A program made the translations under genes and the position numbers. 64,000 nucleotides of DNA from AC-56 sp963798705. GTDB taxonomy: Bacteria; Actinomycetota; Thermoleophilia; Solirubrobacterales; 70-9. The stretch lies in NCBI GenBank assembly GCA_963798705.1, contig CAWCTW010000005.1:372001-436000 (forward strand), in the 5' to 3' direction. Below, piece after piece: positions 11,904 through 19,896 of this stretch; positions within the stretch are counted from its first letter, which is position 1; each line of letters starts with the position of its first letter. The notes beneath the pieces are model-generated. The model searched no databases, was not told where the DNA came from, and worked only from the letters and a program-made list of their open reading frames with translations.

Positions 11904-13571
11904 TCAACGTTCGGCCGTGACCTCGACGCTTCCCTTGGGTGCCGCCGCTCGCGCGTCGTGCTCCCGCGGCTGGAACGCGTACTCGAGCGAATCCACGAGT
12001 GCCTCCCACGATGCCTCGATGATGTTCTCGGAGACGCCGATCGTCCCCCACGACTCCCGGCCGTCCGAGGAGTCCAGCAGCACCCTCGTCACGGCGCCGG
12101 TGCCGTGATGGGCGTCCAGGATCCGCACCTTGTAGTTGACGAGCTCGATCTCCGCCAGATGGGGATGCAACTCGGTGATCGCCTCCCGCAGCGCGCGGTC
12201 CAGCGCGTTGACCGGCCCGTTGCCCTCGGCGGTGCGGACGAAACGCTGCCCGTCGACCCAGATCTTGATCGTGGCCTCCGTCTCCACGCGGCCGTTGGCG
12301 CGCTTCTCGGTGATCACCCGGAACCCCTCGAGGCGGAAGAGCCGCAGGTAACTGCCGGCCTCCCGGCGCAGGAGCAGCTCGAAGGAGGCGTCGGCGGCCT
12401 CGTACTGGTAGCCGCGGTGCTCGAGCTCCTTGAGCCGCTCGACGGTTCGCTTGGCGGCGCCGGCGTCCAGGTCGATCCCCGCCCCCTCCGCCCGGCTCTG
12501 CACCGACCCCTTCCCGGCGAGCTCCGAGATCAGCACGTCGCGGCTGTTGCCGACGAGGCCCGGCTCGATGTGCTCGAACGTGCGGGCGTCGGCCTGAACT
12601 CCCGCCGCGTGCATTCCGCCCTTGTGGGCAAAGGCATTGCGGCCGACGTACGGCCGGTCGGGGTCCTGCGGCAGGTTGCAGAGCTCGTCGACCAGATGCG
12701 AGGTTTCCGTGAGATGCCGAAGTCGCTCGGCGGGCACGCACTCGTAGCCCATCTTGAGCTGCAGGGCGGGCAGGATGGACGCCAGGTTCGCGTTTCCGGT
12801 CCGCTCGCCGTAGCCGTTCATCGTCCCCTGGACGAGGCGGGCGCCCGCGTCCACGGCGGCGAGCGAATTGGCCACCCCGCATTCGGCGTCGTTGTGCGTG
12901 TGGATCCCGACCTCGACACGGTCACCGAGCGCCTGGGCGACGGCGCCGGTGGCCTCGGCCACCTGCGACGGCAAGCTCGAGCCGTTGGTGTCACACAGCG
13001 TCACGTCCTGCGCCCCGGCGGCGACGGCCGCCCGCAGGCACTCGAGCGCGTACTCGGGATCCTCGCGCCACGCGTCGAAGAAGTGCTCGGCGTCGTAGAC
13101 GACGCGCTTGCCCCGCCCGACGAGATAGCAGACCGAATCGGTGATCATGCCCAGGTTCTCGGTGCGCGAGACCTTGGTGACCTTGTCCAGGTGCAGCGCC
13201 CAGGTCTTGCCGACCACGGTGCATACCGGCGCGAAGCAGTCGGCCAGCTCTCGCAGGGCGGCGTCGTCCTCGGCTGCCACGCCGCGGCGGCGGGTCATGC
13301 CGAACGCGCAGACGTCCGCACACTGCAGCTCGACGCTCGCGAGCAGCCCGAACAGCTCGGCATCCTTCGGGTTGGAGCCGACGAATCCGGCCTCGATGAG
13401 GTGGACACCGAGCCGGTCGAGCGCCTGCACCACCCTCACCTTCTCCGCTGCCGACAGGGACATCCCCTGCCCCTGCATGCCGTCGCGCAAGGTCGTGTCG
13501 TAGAGCTTTACAAGTTGCGTCGGTGAGGGGGCGTCAGCCCCCGTCGCTGGCTGGGTTCGTTGCTGGTTCAA
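11904..13571 (-). CDS. cimA: (R)-citramalate synthase
   Basis: Condenses pyruvate and acetyl-CoA to citramalate, the threonine-independent entry to isoleucine; 555 aa. The HMGL-like TIM barrel starts with YDTTLRDGMQGQGMS and has the metal-binding GIHTHND motif; the C-terminal 130 or so residues form the LeuA-type dimerisation/regulatory domain. It matches the long CimA family rather than LeuA, and a separate leuA is present at 19897-21492. The start appears to be TTG at 13571, with AAGG 10 nt upstream; no ATG fits. LeuC, LeuD and LeuB in the same block would process citramalate to 2-oxobutyrate. Confidence 0.93.
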   Translation of the reverse strand: MNQQRTQPATGADAPSPTQLVKLYDTTLRDGMQGQGMSLSAAEKVRVVQALDRLGVHLIEAGFVGSNPKDAELFGLLASVELQCADVCAFGMTRRRGVAAEDDAALRELADCFAPVCTVVGKTWALHLDKVTKVSRTENLGMITDSVCYLVGRGKRVVYDAEHFFDAWREDPEYALECLRAAVAAGAQDVTLCDTNGSSLPSQVAEATGAVAQALGDRVEVGIHTHNDAECGVANSLAAVDAGARLVQGTMNGYGERTGNANLASILPALQLKMGYECVPAERLRHLTETSHLVDELCNLPQDPDRPYVGRNAFAHKGGMHAAGVQADARTFEHIEPGLVGNSRDVLISELAGKGSVQSRAEGAGIDLDAGAAKRTVERLKELEHRGYQYEAADASFELLLRREAGSYLRLFRLEGFRVITEKRANGRVETEATIKIWVDGQRFVRTAEGNGPVNALDRALREAITELHPHLAEIELVNYKVRILDAHHGTGAVTRVLLDSSDGRESWGTIGVSENIIEASWEALVDSLEYAFQPREHDARAAAPKGSVEVTAER

Positions 13572-13640
13572 GTCCGATGCCTTTCCGTTGGAGGGACGAG
13601 CGAGAGGGAGGCGCGGCGGTGCCGCGCGGCCACGGGGCGG

Positions 13641-13694
13641 TTACGCCGCCGCGGCGCTCCTAATTCGCTCGATGCCCCCAGGGACGAGACGCAT
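13641..13694 (-). CDS. Possible 17-codon leader ORF before cimA
   Basis: A small ORF, MRLVPGGIERIRSAAAA, begins on an ATG overlapping the ilvE TGA (TGATG) and ends with TAA 69 nt before the cimA TTG. It contains one Leu, one Val and two Ile, and GC-rich inverted-repeat-like sequence follows (about 13595-13640). A branched-chain attenuator is imaginable, but residue enrichment is weak, so this is tentative. Confidence 0.22.
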   Translation of the reverse strand: MRLVPGGIERIRSAAAA

Positions 13695-14626
13695 CAGGAT
13701 GTGACCTTACTCGGTTGCTCGACCACGTCCAGCCATTCCAGGTACTCGGGGGCGCGCCCGTGCAGGGCGTCCTCGTACTTGGCCTGGATCACGCGCGTGA
13801 TCTCTCCCGGCCCACCGATGTCGTGGTCGTCGACCTCGCGAACGGGGACGAGCTCCGCGGCCGTCCCGGTCAGGAACACCTCGTCGGCCAGGAACAGCTC
13901 CGCGCGGGCGATGTCGCGCTCCTCGACCCGGTAGCCGAGGTCGCTCGCGATCTGGATCACCGAGCGACGCGTGATCCCGTCGAGGATCGACGACGTGTGC
14001 CCGGGCGTTGCGAGGACGCCGTCGCGAACGATGAAGACGTTCTCGCCCGATCCCTCCGAGACGTTGCCGCTCGCGTCGAGCAGGATCGCCTCGTCGTAGC
14101 CCGCGTTGGCGGACTCGGTCTTCGCGAGGATGGAATTGAGGTACTGGCCGGATGCCTTGGCGTGCGGGATCAGGCTGTCGCCCGAGATCCCCCGCCACGA
14201 GGAGACCTTGCAGCGAATGCCGCTGCGCTTGCCCTCCTCACCCAGGTAAGCGCCCCAGGGCCAGGCCGCGACGATGACCTCGATCGGCGCGCTCTGGGCG
14301 AACAGGCCCATCTCGCCGTAGCCGCGAAACGCGAGCGGGCGGATGTAGCAGCTCGCCAGGCCGTTGCGGCGGACGAGCTCGTGCGTGGCGTCCCGCAGCT
14401 CCTCGAGCGAGTACGGAACGTCCATGTAGTACAGCTTGGCCGAGCGCTCGAGCCGGTCGAGGTGCTCGCGGTTGCGGAAGATCGCCGTGCCGCGCTGGGT
14501 GTCGTAGGCCCGGACCCCCTCGAAGACGCCGGTGCCGTAGTGGAGCCCGTGGCTCAATACGTGGACCTTGGCGTCGTCCCAGCGGACTAGCTCGCCGTTC
14601 ATCCAGATCCACTCAGACTTCTCCAC
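13694..14626 (-). CDS. ilvE: Branched-chain amino acid aminotransferase
   Basis: Last step of Leu, Ile and Val synthesis using glutamate and PLP; 310 aa, fold type IV. The Schiff-base lysine lies in PHAKASGQYLNS, and the SEGSGENVF and TGTAAELVPV segments are family hallmarks. The start is taken as GTG at 14626 because GGAGGGAACA precedes it, a good Shine-Dalgarno; a GTG 24 bp further upstream is less likely. It lies between leuB (78 bp upstream) and cimA in the branched-chain block. Confidence 0.95.
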   Translation of the reverse strand: MEKSEWIWMNGELVRWDDAKVHVLSHGLHYGTGVFEGVRAYDTQRGTAIFRNREHLDRLERSAKLYYMDVPYSLEELRDATHELVRRNGLASCYIRPLAFRGYGEMGLFAQSAPIEVIVAAWPWGAYLGEEGKRSGIRCKVSSWRGISGDSLIPHAKASGQYLNSILAKTESANAGYDEAILLDASGNVSEGSGENVFIVRDGVLATPGHTSSILDGITRRSVIQIASDLGYRVEERDIARAELFLADEVFLTGTAAELVPVREVDDHDIGGPGEITRVIQAKYEDALHGRAPEYLEWLDVVEQPSKVTS

Positions 14627-14704
14627 TGTTCCCTCCGGTGTCCGAGGCACGCGCTTGTCGCGCCATTGCTGCTTCCAGGTGCGCAGGGAAGTATGCCCGA
14701 TGAA

Positions 14705-15769
14705 TCACACCGCGTCGATGACCGCCGCGGTCATCTCCTCGATCCCGACCGCATCCTCGCCCTCCCGTGCGAGGTCGGGGGTGCGAAGCCCGCGCCGAAG
14801 GGCGGCGTCGACCGCGGCCTCGATCGCCGCCGCCCGATCCTCCATGGCGAGGCCGTGACGCAGCATCATCGCGGCCGAGAGGAACGTGGCCAGCGGGTTC
14901 GCGGCCCCGGTGCCGGCGATGTCGGGGGCCGAGCCGTGCACGGGCTCGAACAGCCCGGGGCCCTCGGCTCCCAGGCTGGCCGACGGCAGCATCCCGAGCG
15001 AGCCCGTGAGCATCGCCGACTCGTCGCTGAGGATGTCGCCGAACATGTTCTCGGTGAGGATCACGTCGAAGCGCGCCGGCGCCGCGACGAGCTGCATCGC
15101 CGCGTTGTCCACCAGCATGTGGTCCAGCTCGACGTCGGAGTAGCCGGCCGCCACCCGCTCCACGGTCTCTCGCCACAGACGCGACGTCTCCAGGACGTTG
15201 GCCTTGTCGACCGAGGTCACGCGCGGCGAATCGCCGGCCCGCCGCCGCGCGGCGTCGAAGGCAACCAGCGCGATCCGCTCGATCTCCTCGACGGTGTACT
15301 CGCAGTCGTCGTGGGCGCGATCACCCTCCCTGCCGCTCTCGCCGAAGTAGATGCCGCCGGTTAGCTCGCGGACCACGAGCAGGTCCGTGCCGGCGATTCG
15401 CTCCGGCCGCAGCGGGCTGGCATCGACCAGGGCCGGGCTCGGGCGCACCGGGCGCAGGTTGGCGTAGAGGCCAAGCCCCTTGCGCAACCCGAGCAGACCC
15501 TGCTCGGGGCGCGGGGCGACGGGATCCGTGGTGTCCCACCTCGGCCCGCCAACGGCGCCGAGCAGAACCGCGTCCGCGTCGCGGCAGGCATCGAGGACGT
15601 CGTCCGTCAGCGCCGTCCCGTGCTCGTCGATCGAGGCGCCTCCCACCGGATGCTCGACGAACTCGAACTCCCCGAGCGCCTCGAGCACGCGGCGGGTTGC
15701 TGCGACGATCTCAGGCCCGATTCCATCGCCCGCGAGGACGACGACGCGCGGCGGCTCGGACGGGGACAT
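14705..15769 (-). CDS. leuB: 3-isopropylmalate dehydrogenase
   Basis: NAD-dependent oxidative decarboxylation of 3-isopropylmalate in leucine synthesis, and probably of methylmalate in the citramalate route; 354 aa. GDGIGPEI near the N-terminus, the LR...Y-type substrate loop (GLYANLRPVR), and DMNVTSVDKANVL-like and NMFGDILSDE metal/NAD segments are present. The ATG at 15769 shares one base with the TGA of the upstream methyltransferase (TGATG), so the two are translationally coupled. Confidence 0.96.
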   Translation of the reverse strand: MSPSEPPRVVVLAGDGIGPEIVAATRRVLEALGEFEFVEHPVGGASIDEHGTALTDDVLDACRDADAVLLGAVGGPRWDTTDPVAPRPEQGLLGLRKGLGLYANLRPVRPSPALVDASPLRPERIAGTDLLVVRELTGGIYFGESGREGDRAHDDCEYTVEEIERIALVAFDAARRRAGDSPRVTSVDKANVLETSRLWRETVERVAAGYSDVELDHMLVDNAAMQLVAAPARFDVILTENMFGDILSDESAMLTGSLGMLPSASLGAEGPGLFEPVHGSAPDIAGTGAANPLATFLSAAMMLRHGLAMEDRAAAIEAAVDAALRRGLRTPDLAREGEDAVGIEEMTAAVIDAV

Positions 15770-16542
15770 CAACTGCCCACCTCCTCCGGCCGCCGGGCCG
15801 AGATGTTGAGCCGCACGTAATCGAGCGTCAGCGGGCTGGGGACGTACTCGAGCACAGCGTCCACGTACGGTTCATGAAGATGCGCCGGAAGCCGCTCGAG
15901 GTGCGGGCCCAGGCAAACGACCTGAAGGAACTCACGGGACTCGCGCGGCTTTTCGATCCGTTCCTCCAGCCAGCACCGTGTCTCCCGGAACCCCACGGCC
16001 TGCAGGCGAACCTCCGTGTCGCCCGGAGAGGCGAAGTTCCAGGTGCTCGCGATGCCGCGCAGATACGGCGCGAAGCGCTCGTCGCCGTTCACGTTCTCGA
16101 GCGAGTTCAGGAACTCGTCGAGGTTGCCGATGCCACCGCACTGCGCCTCCAGACGGCCGCCCGGGCGAAGCGCAGCATGGAGGCGCTGGAACAGCCTGCG
16201 GTGATCGAGGATCCAGTGGAGGGTCGCGTTGGAGAAGATCGCGTCAACGGGGTCGTCCAGCTCGAGCGCGAGCAGGTCGGACACGATGAGCTCGGTCCCG
16301 TCGGGGAGCGCCTCGCGGGCCATCTCGATCATCGAGGGCGACGCGTCGACGCCGATCACGCGACCGCCGGGGAGGCGCTCCACCAGCAGCAGGGTCACGC
16401 GGCCGCTGCCGCAGCCGGCATCGAGCACGGTTTCGTCGCCGCGCAGGTCCAGGCGGTCGATGACCGCGCGCGACCACTCCTCCTGAACGCCGGACACGCG
16501 GTCGTACGTGGACGCGTCCCAGTCCCGGTGCTCGGCGCTCAC
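15769..16542 (-). CDS. SAM-dependent methyltransferase (trans-aconitate methyltransferase-like)
   Basis: Class I methyltransferase, 257 aa. Motif I is VLDAGCGSGRVT (residues about 40-51), followed by VIGVDASPSMIEMA and a motif IV region AIFSNATLHWI, the pattern of trans-aconitate/biotin-type methyltransferases. The start is GTG at 16542, overlapping the leuD TGA as GTGA. It is wedged between leuD and leuB with overlaps at both ends, so it is certainly part of the leu operon. Methylating a toxic dicarboxylic or tricarboxylic acid by-product of isopropylmalate isomerase chemistry would fit, but that is inference. Confidence 0.85.
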   Translation of the reverse strand: MSAEHRDWDASTYDRVSGVQEEWSRAVIDRLDLRGDETVLDAGCGSGRVTLLLVERLPGGRVIGVDASPSMIEMAREALPDGTELIVSDLLALELDDPVDAIFSNATLHWILDHRRLFQRLHAALRPGGRLEAQCGGIGNLDEFLNSLENVNGDERFAPYLRGIASTWNFASPGDTEVRLQAVGFRETRCWLEERIEKPRESREFLQVVCLGPHLERLPAHLHEPYVDAVLEYVPSPLTLDYVRLNISARRPEEVGS

Positions 16543-17102
16543 AGGGCCGTGGTCACCGGTCCGCGCTCGGCGCCGCCGGCACTCTCGAAGGCTGTGATCG
16601 CCTCCTCGTCCCGTAGCGTGATGCCGATGTCGTCCAGGCCGTGGAGCAGCCGGTGTTTGACCTCCTCGTTGATCTCGAACTCGACCACCCCACCCGCGAA
16701 GGTAACCGTCTGGTCGTCGACGTCGATCCGCGCCTCGCCCGCCGCGGCCAGCTCGCGGCACGACTCCTCCGCCAGGACCACCGGCAGGAGCCCGTTCTTC
16801 GTGCAGTTGACATAGAAGATGTCCGCGAACGAGGGCGCCACCACCGCCTCGAAGCCGAAGTCCTGAACCGCCCAGACCGCGTGTTCGCGGGAGGACCCGG
16901 AGCCGAAGTTGCGCCCCGCGACCAGGATCGGGCTGGGCTCGAGCTCCAGCTCGCCCGACCGGAGCCAATCATGGAAGAGGAACTCGCCGAAGCCGGTCCG
17001 CTCCACCCGCTTGAGGAACTGCTTGGGGATGATCTGGTCGGTATCGACGTCGGCGCGATCGAGCACCGAAACCCGGCCTTCGATCACATCCACAGGGCGC
17101 AT
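16539..17102 (-). CDS. leuD: 3-isopropylmalate dehydratase small subunit
   Basis: Forms the LeuCD isomerase with the adjacent LeuC; 187 aa. RADVDTDQIIPKQFLKR and the swivelling-domain motif GRNFGSGSSREHA are present. The ATG at 17102 is 1 bp after the leuC TGA; an upstream in-frame extension would lie inside leuC and is rejected. Confidence 0.95.
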   Translation of the reverse strand: MRPVDVIEGRVSVLDRADVDTDQIIPKQFLKRVERTGFGEFLFHDWLRSGELELEPSPILVAGRNFGSGSSREHAVWAVQDFGFEAVVAPSFADIFYVNCTKNGLLPVVLAEESCRELAAAGEARIDVDDQTVTFAGGVVEFEINEEVKHRLLHGLDDIGITLRDEEAITAFESAGGAERGPVTTAL

Positions 17103-17103
17103 G

Positions 17104-18492
17104 TCAGCTCCATCCCCGTACGTCCACGAAGCTCCCCTCGACGGCGGCCGCCGCGGCCATGCGAGGACTGACCAGGTGCGTCCGACCGCCACGGCCCTGC
17201 CGTCCCTCGAAGTTGCGGTTGGACGTCGAGGCGCACCGCTCGCCTTCGTCGAGGATGTCCGGGTTCATGCCCAGGCACATCGAGCAGCCAGCCGTCCGCC
17301 ACTCGAATCCGGCGGAGCGGAAGACCTCGTGCAGGCCCTCCTCCTCGGCCTGCGCGTTCACCTGCTGGGAGCCGGGGACGACCATGGCCCGGACCGAATC
17401 GGCGACGCGCCGCCCGGCCACGGTCGCAGCCGCCTCGCGCAGGTCCTGGATGCGAGAGTTCGTGCACGAGCCGATGAACACGCGGTCCAGGGAAATGTCG
17501 GTGATCGGCGTGCCGGGCTCGAGGGCCATGTAGGCAAGGGCGCGCTCGGCCGCCTCGAGGTCGGCCGGGCCCTCTCCCCAGTCGGAGGGATGTGGCACCG
17601 TCTCGGTGACCTGGGTGACCATCCCGGGGTTGGTGCCCCAGGTGACCATCGGCGAGATCCCGGCCGCGTCGATCTCGTGCTCGGCATCGAAGCGCGACCC
17701 CTCGTCGGTCGCAAGCTCACGCCAGGCGGCGACGGCCGCGTCGAAGTCCTCGGGGACTCCGGGCCGTTCCGACATCCACTCGAAGGTCGTCTCGTCGGGG
17801 GCGATCATGCCGGCGCGCCCGCCGCCCTCGATCGTCATGTTGCAGATCGTCATCCGGTTCTCCATCGAAAGGCCGCGGATGGTCTCGCCCGCATATTCGA
17901 CGGCATGGCCGACCATGCCGCTGACGCCGAGGCGACCGATGGTCGCGAGGATCAGGTCCTTTGCCGTGACGCCCGTGCCGAGCTCACCCGAGTAGTTGAT
18001 CCGCATGGCCTTCGGGCGCCGCTGCACGAGGCACTGCGTGGCGAGCACGTGCTCGACCTCCGATGTCCCGATGCCGAGCGCCAGCGCGCCGAAGGCTCCG
18101 TGCGTGGAGGTGTGGCTGTCGCCGCAGGCGATGGTGAGGCCGGGCTGCGTCAGCCCCAGCTCCGGACCGATCACGTGCACGATTCCCTGGCGATCCGACC
18201 CGAGCGAGTAGACCGGGATCCCGAACTCAGCGCAGTTTCGCTCCAGCGTCTCGACCTGGATCCTCGACAGCTCGTCGGCGATCATCCGGGCGGCGGGGGT
18301 GCCGTCGGTCGGCACGTTGTGATCGGCCGTGGCGACGGTCTTGTCCGGCCGCCGGACTCCGCGGGACTCAAGGCGCAGGCCGTCGAAGGCCTGCGGAGAC
18401 GTGACCTCGTGCACGAGGTGCAGGTCGATGTAGATCAGGCCGTCGGAGACCTCGTGCGCATCCCAGATCTTGTCGAGCATCGTCCTCGCCAC
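17104..18492 (-). CDS. leuC: 3-isopropylmalate dehydratase large subunit
   Basis: Aconitase-family 4Fe-4S enzyme that isomerises 2- and 3-isopropylmalate and, with CimA, citramalate; 462 aa. The three cluster cysteines are C343 (GSCTNSR), C403 and C406 (CSMCLGMN). DHNVPT and GDSHTSTHGAFG are also conserved. The start is either GTG at 18492, 1 bp after the regulator stop, or ATG at 18480 (MLDKIW); the former is used here. It follows the XRE-cupin gene directly. Confidence 0.95.
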   Translation of the reverse strand: MARTMLDKIWDAHEVSDGLIYIDLHLVHEVTSPQAFDGLRLESRGVRRPDKTVATADHNVPTDGTPAARMIADELSRIQVETLERNCAEFGIPVYSLGSDRQGIVHVIGPELGLTQPGLTIACGDSHTSTHGAFGALALGIGTSEVEHVLATQCLVQRRPKAMRINYSGELGTGVTAKDLILATIGRLGVSGMVGHAVEYAGETIRGLSMENRMTICNMTIEGGGRAGMIAPDETTFEWMSERPGVPEDFDAAVAAWRELATDEGSRFDAEHEIDAAGISPMVTWGTNPGMVTQVTETVPHPSDWGEGPADLEAAERALAYMALEPGTPITDISLDRVFIGSCTNSRIQDLREAAATVAGRRVADSVRAMVVPGSQQVNAQAEEEGLHEVFRSAGFEWRTAGCSMCLGMNPDILDEGERCASTSNRNFEGRQGRGGRTHLVSPRMAAAAAVEGSFVDVRGWS

Positions 18493-18493
18493 T

Positions 18494-19108
18494 TCAGCTT
18501 CTCCTCAGCCCGGCGGCCACCACGGCGATGAGCTCGGCGGGTTCGCTCGCGTTGTTCTCGAAATGGTGAGCGAGGTCGGCGTCGAACGTCACGCTGTCGC
18601 CCGCCCGCAGGTCATGCCGCATGCCGTCGACCACCAGCGTCGGCGTTCCCTCCACGACCACGGCGGTCTCCCGGCTCCCCGGCTCGTGGATCGGCGGATC
18701 GCCCGGGCCGGCGGTGACGGCGCCGGGCACCAACCGGTGCCGCGAGACGTCCGCGCGCTGTCCCGGCAGCGCGGGCGTCAGCTCCTCGACCCGGTGCCCG
18801 CCGCGCCGGCGCTTGCGCCCTTGGCCACGGCGGACGATCACCACGTGGCGGTCCTCGTCCAGCCTCAGGAGCTGGGACAGGGTGAGCTCCAACCCCGCCG
18901 CAATCCGGGCGGCGACGGCGAGCGTCGGGCTGGTCTCGCCGCGCTCCACCTGGGAGAGCATCGGCGCGCTGACGCCGCTGCGATCGGCGAGATCGCGAAG
19001 CGACAGGTCCATGGCCTCCCGCAGGGCCCGGATGCGCGGGCCGACGGCCGGGGCGTCGATCAGCTGCCCGTCGGCGCCGGAGCGCTCGTCCCTGACCGCG
19101 ATCGCCAT
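18494..19108 (-). CDS. XRE-family regulator with C-terminal cupin domain
   Basis: Helix-turn-helix plus small-molecule-binding cupin, 204 aa. The HTH is at about 24-78 (IRALREAMDLSLRDLADRSG then SAPMLSQVERGETSP); the cupin beta-barrel is at about 125-200 (ETAVVVEGTPTLVVDG and HHFENNASEPAELI). Such proteins usually repress metabolic genes in response to a ligand. It sits inside the leu operon, between an SDR and leuC, so it may regulate the distal leu genes or itself. A palindrome and a leaderless-type promoter lie just upstream. Confidence 0.88.
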   Translation of the reverse strand: MAIAVRDERSGADGQLIDAPAVGPRIRALREAMDLSLRDLADRSGVSAPMLSQVERGETSPTLAVAARIAAGLELTLSQLLRLDEDRHVVIVRRGQGRKRRRGGHRVEELTPALPGQRADVSRHRLVPGAVTAGPGDPPIHEPGSRETAVVVEGTPTLVVDGMRHDLRAGDSVTFDADLAHHFENNASEPAELIAVVAAGLRRS

Positions 19109-19129
19109 TGATCGTACGTTATCACGTAC
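19109..19129 (-). promoter_or_regulatory. Palindromic operator and -10 box of the XRE-cupin gene
   Basis: Perfect inverted repeat GTACGT-N4-ACGTAC at 19114-19129. A TAACGT -10 box (minus, 19121-19116) lies inside the palindrome and 7 nt before the ATG. A bound repressor would cover the -10 box, which is the classic layout for autoregulation. Confidence 0.5.
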
Positions 19130-19150
19130 ATCTGTGCGCCCAGTGCCGCG

Positions 19151-19894
19151 TTACCGGCGTTGCTTCGTCGGGCGGATCAGCACCTCGTTGACCGCCACCC
19201 GGGACGGCCTGGAGAGCGCGTACACGATCGCGTCGGCGATGTCCTCCGCCTCGAGCACGTCACCGATCTCCTCGCGCATCTTCTCCGTCGCCTCGACCAC
19301 CATCGGGTGCTCGTTGTGGCCCTGGAGCTCGGTGTCGACGAAGCCGGGCTCGACGCAGGTGACGCGGACGTTGGCGTGCAGGACCTCCTGGCGCAGCGCC
19401 TCCGAGAAAGCCACGACGCCGAACTTCGTCATGTTGTAGACGGCCGCGCCGAGACTGGCCTGCCTGCCGGCCACCGACGACAGGTTGACGATGTGGCCAC
19501 CGCCGGCCTCGCCCATGATCGGAAGCGCGGCGTGGGTGCAGTAGAGGAGGCCGAGCAGGTTCACGTTGATCATCCGCTGCCAGTGCTCAATCTCGGCGCC
19601 GGCAACCGGGCCGAGCAGCATCACTCCGGCGTTGTTCACCAGGATGTCAAGCCCGCCCATCGCTGCTCCCGAGTCTTCGACGAACGAGCGCGCCGCGTTC
19701 TCGTCGGTGACATCGACCTCATGCACGTGGACCGCGCCGTCAACTCGCTCCGCGAGCGCCTCGAGCCGATCACGTCGCCGGGCGCCGGCGGACACGGTCG
19801 CACCCTCGCGAACGAGGGCATCCACCGCGGCCTCGCCGATCCCCGACGACGCGCCGGTCACCACGGCCTTGCGTCCCTCGAGTGAGCCGGCCAT
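19151..19894 (-). CDS. SDR-family NAD(P)-dependent oxidoreductase
   Basis: Classical short-chain dehydrogenase, 247 aa. TGASSGIG cofactor motif (residues 13-20), NNAG at about 88-91, catalytic Ser in LSSVAG and YxxxK as YNMTK. It resembles the YdfG/serine 3-dehydrogenase-like group. It begins 2 bp after leuA and is co-transcribed with it; its substrate is unknown and a link to leucine synthesis is only positional. Confidence 0.9.
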   Translation of the reverse strand: MAGSLEGRKAVVTGASSGIGEAAVDALVREGATVSAGARRRDRLEALAERVDGAVHVHEVDVTDENAARSFVEDSGAAMGGLDILVNNAGVMLLGPVAGAEIEHWQRMINVNLLGLLYCTHAALPIMGEAGGGHIVNLSSVAGRQASLGAAVYNMTKFGVVAFSEALRQEVLHANVRVTCVEPGFVDTELQGHNEHPMVVEATEKMREEIGDVLEAEDIADAIVYALSRPSRVAVNEVLIRPTKQRR

Positions 19895-19896
19895 GG

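Noticed and set aside
13563..13585. GGTTCAAGTCC resembling a tRNA T-loop near the cimA start.
   Set aside because: No pairing T-stem, anticodon arm or acceptor stem can be built around it, and it overlaps the cimA start codon.
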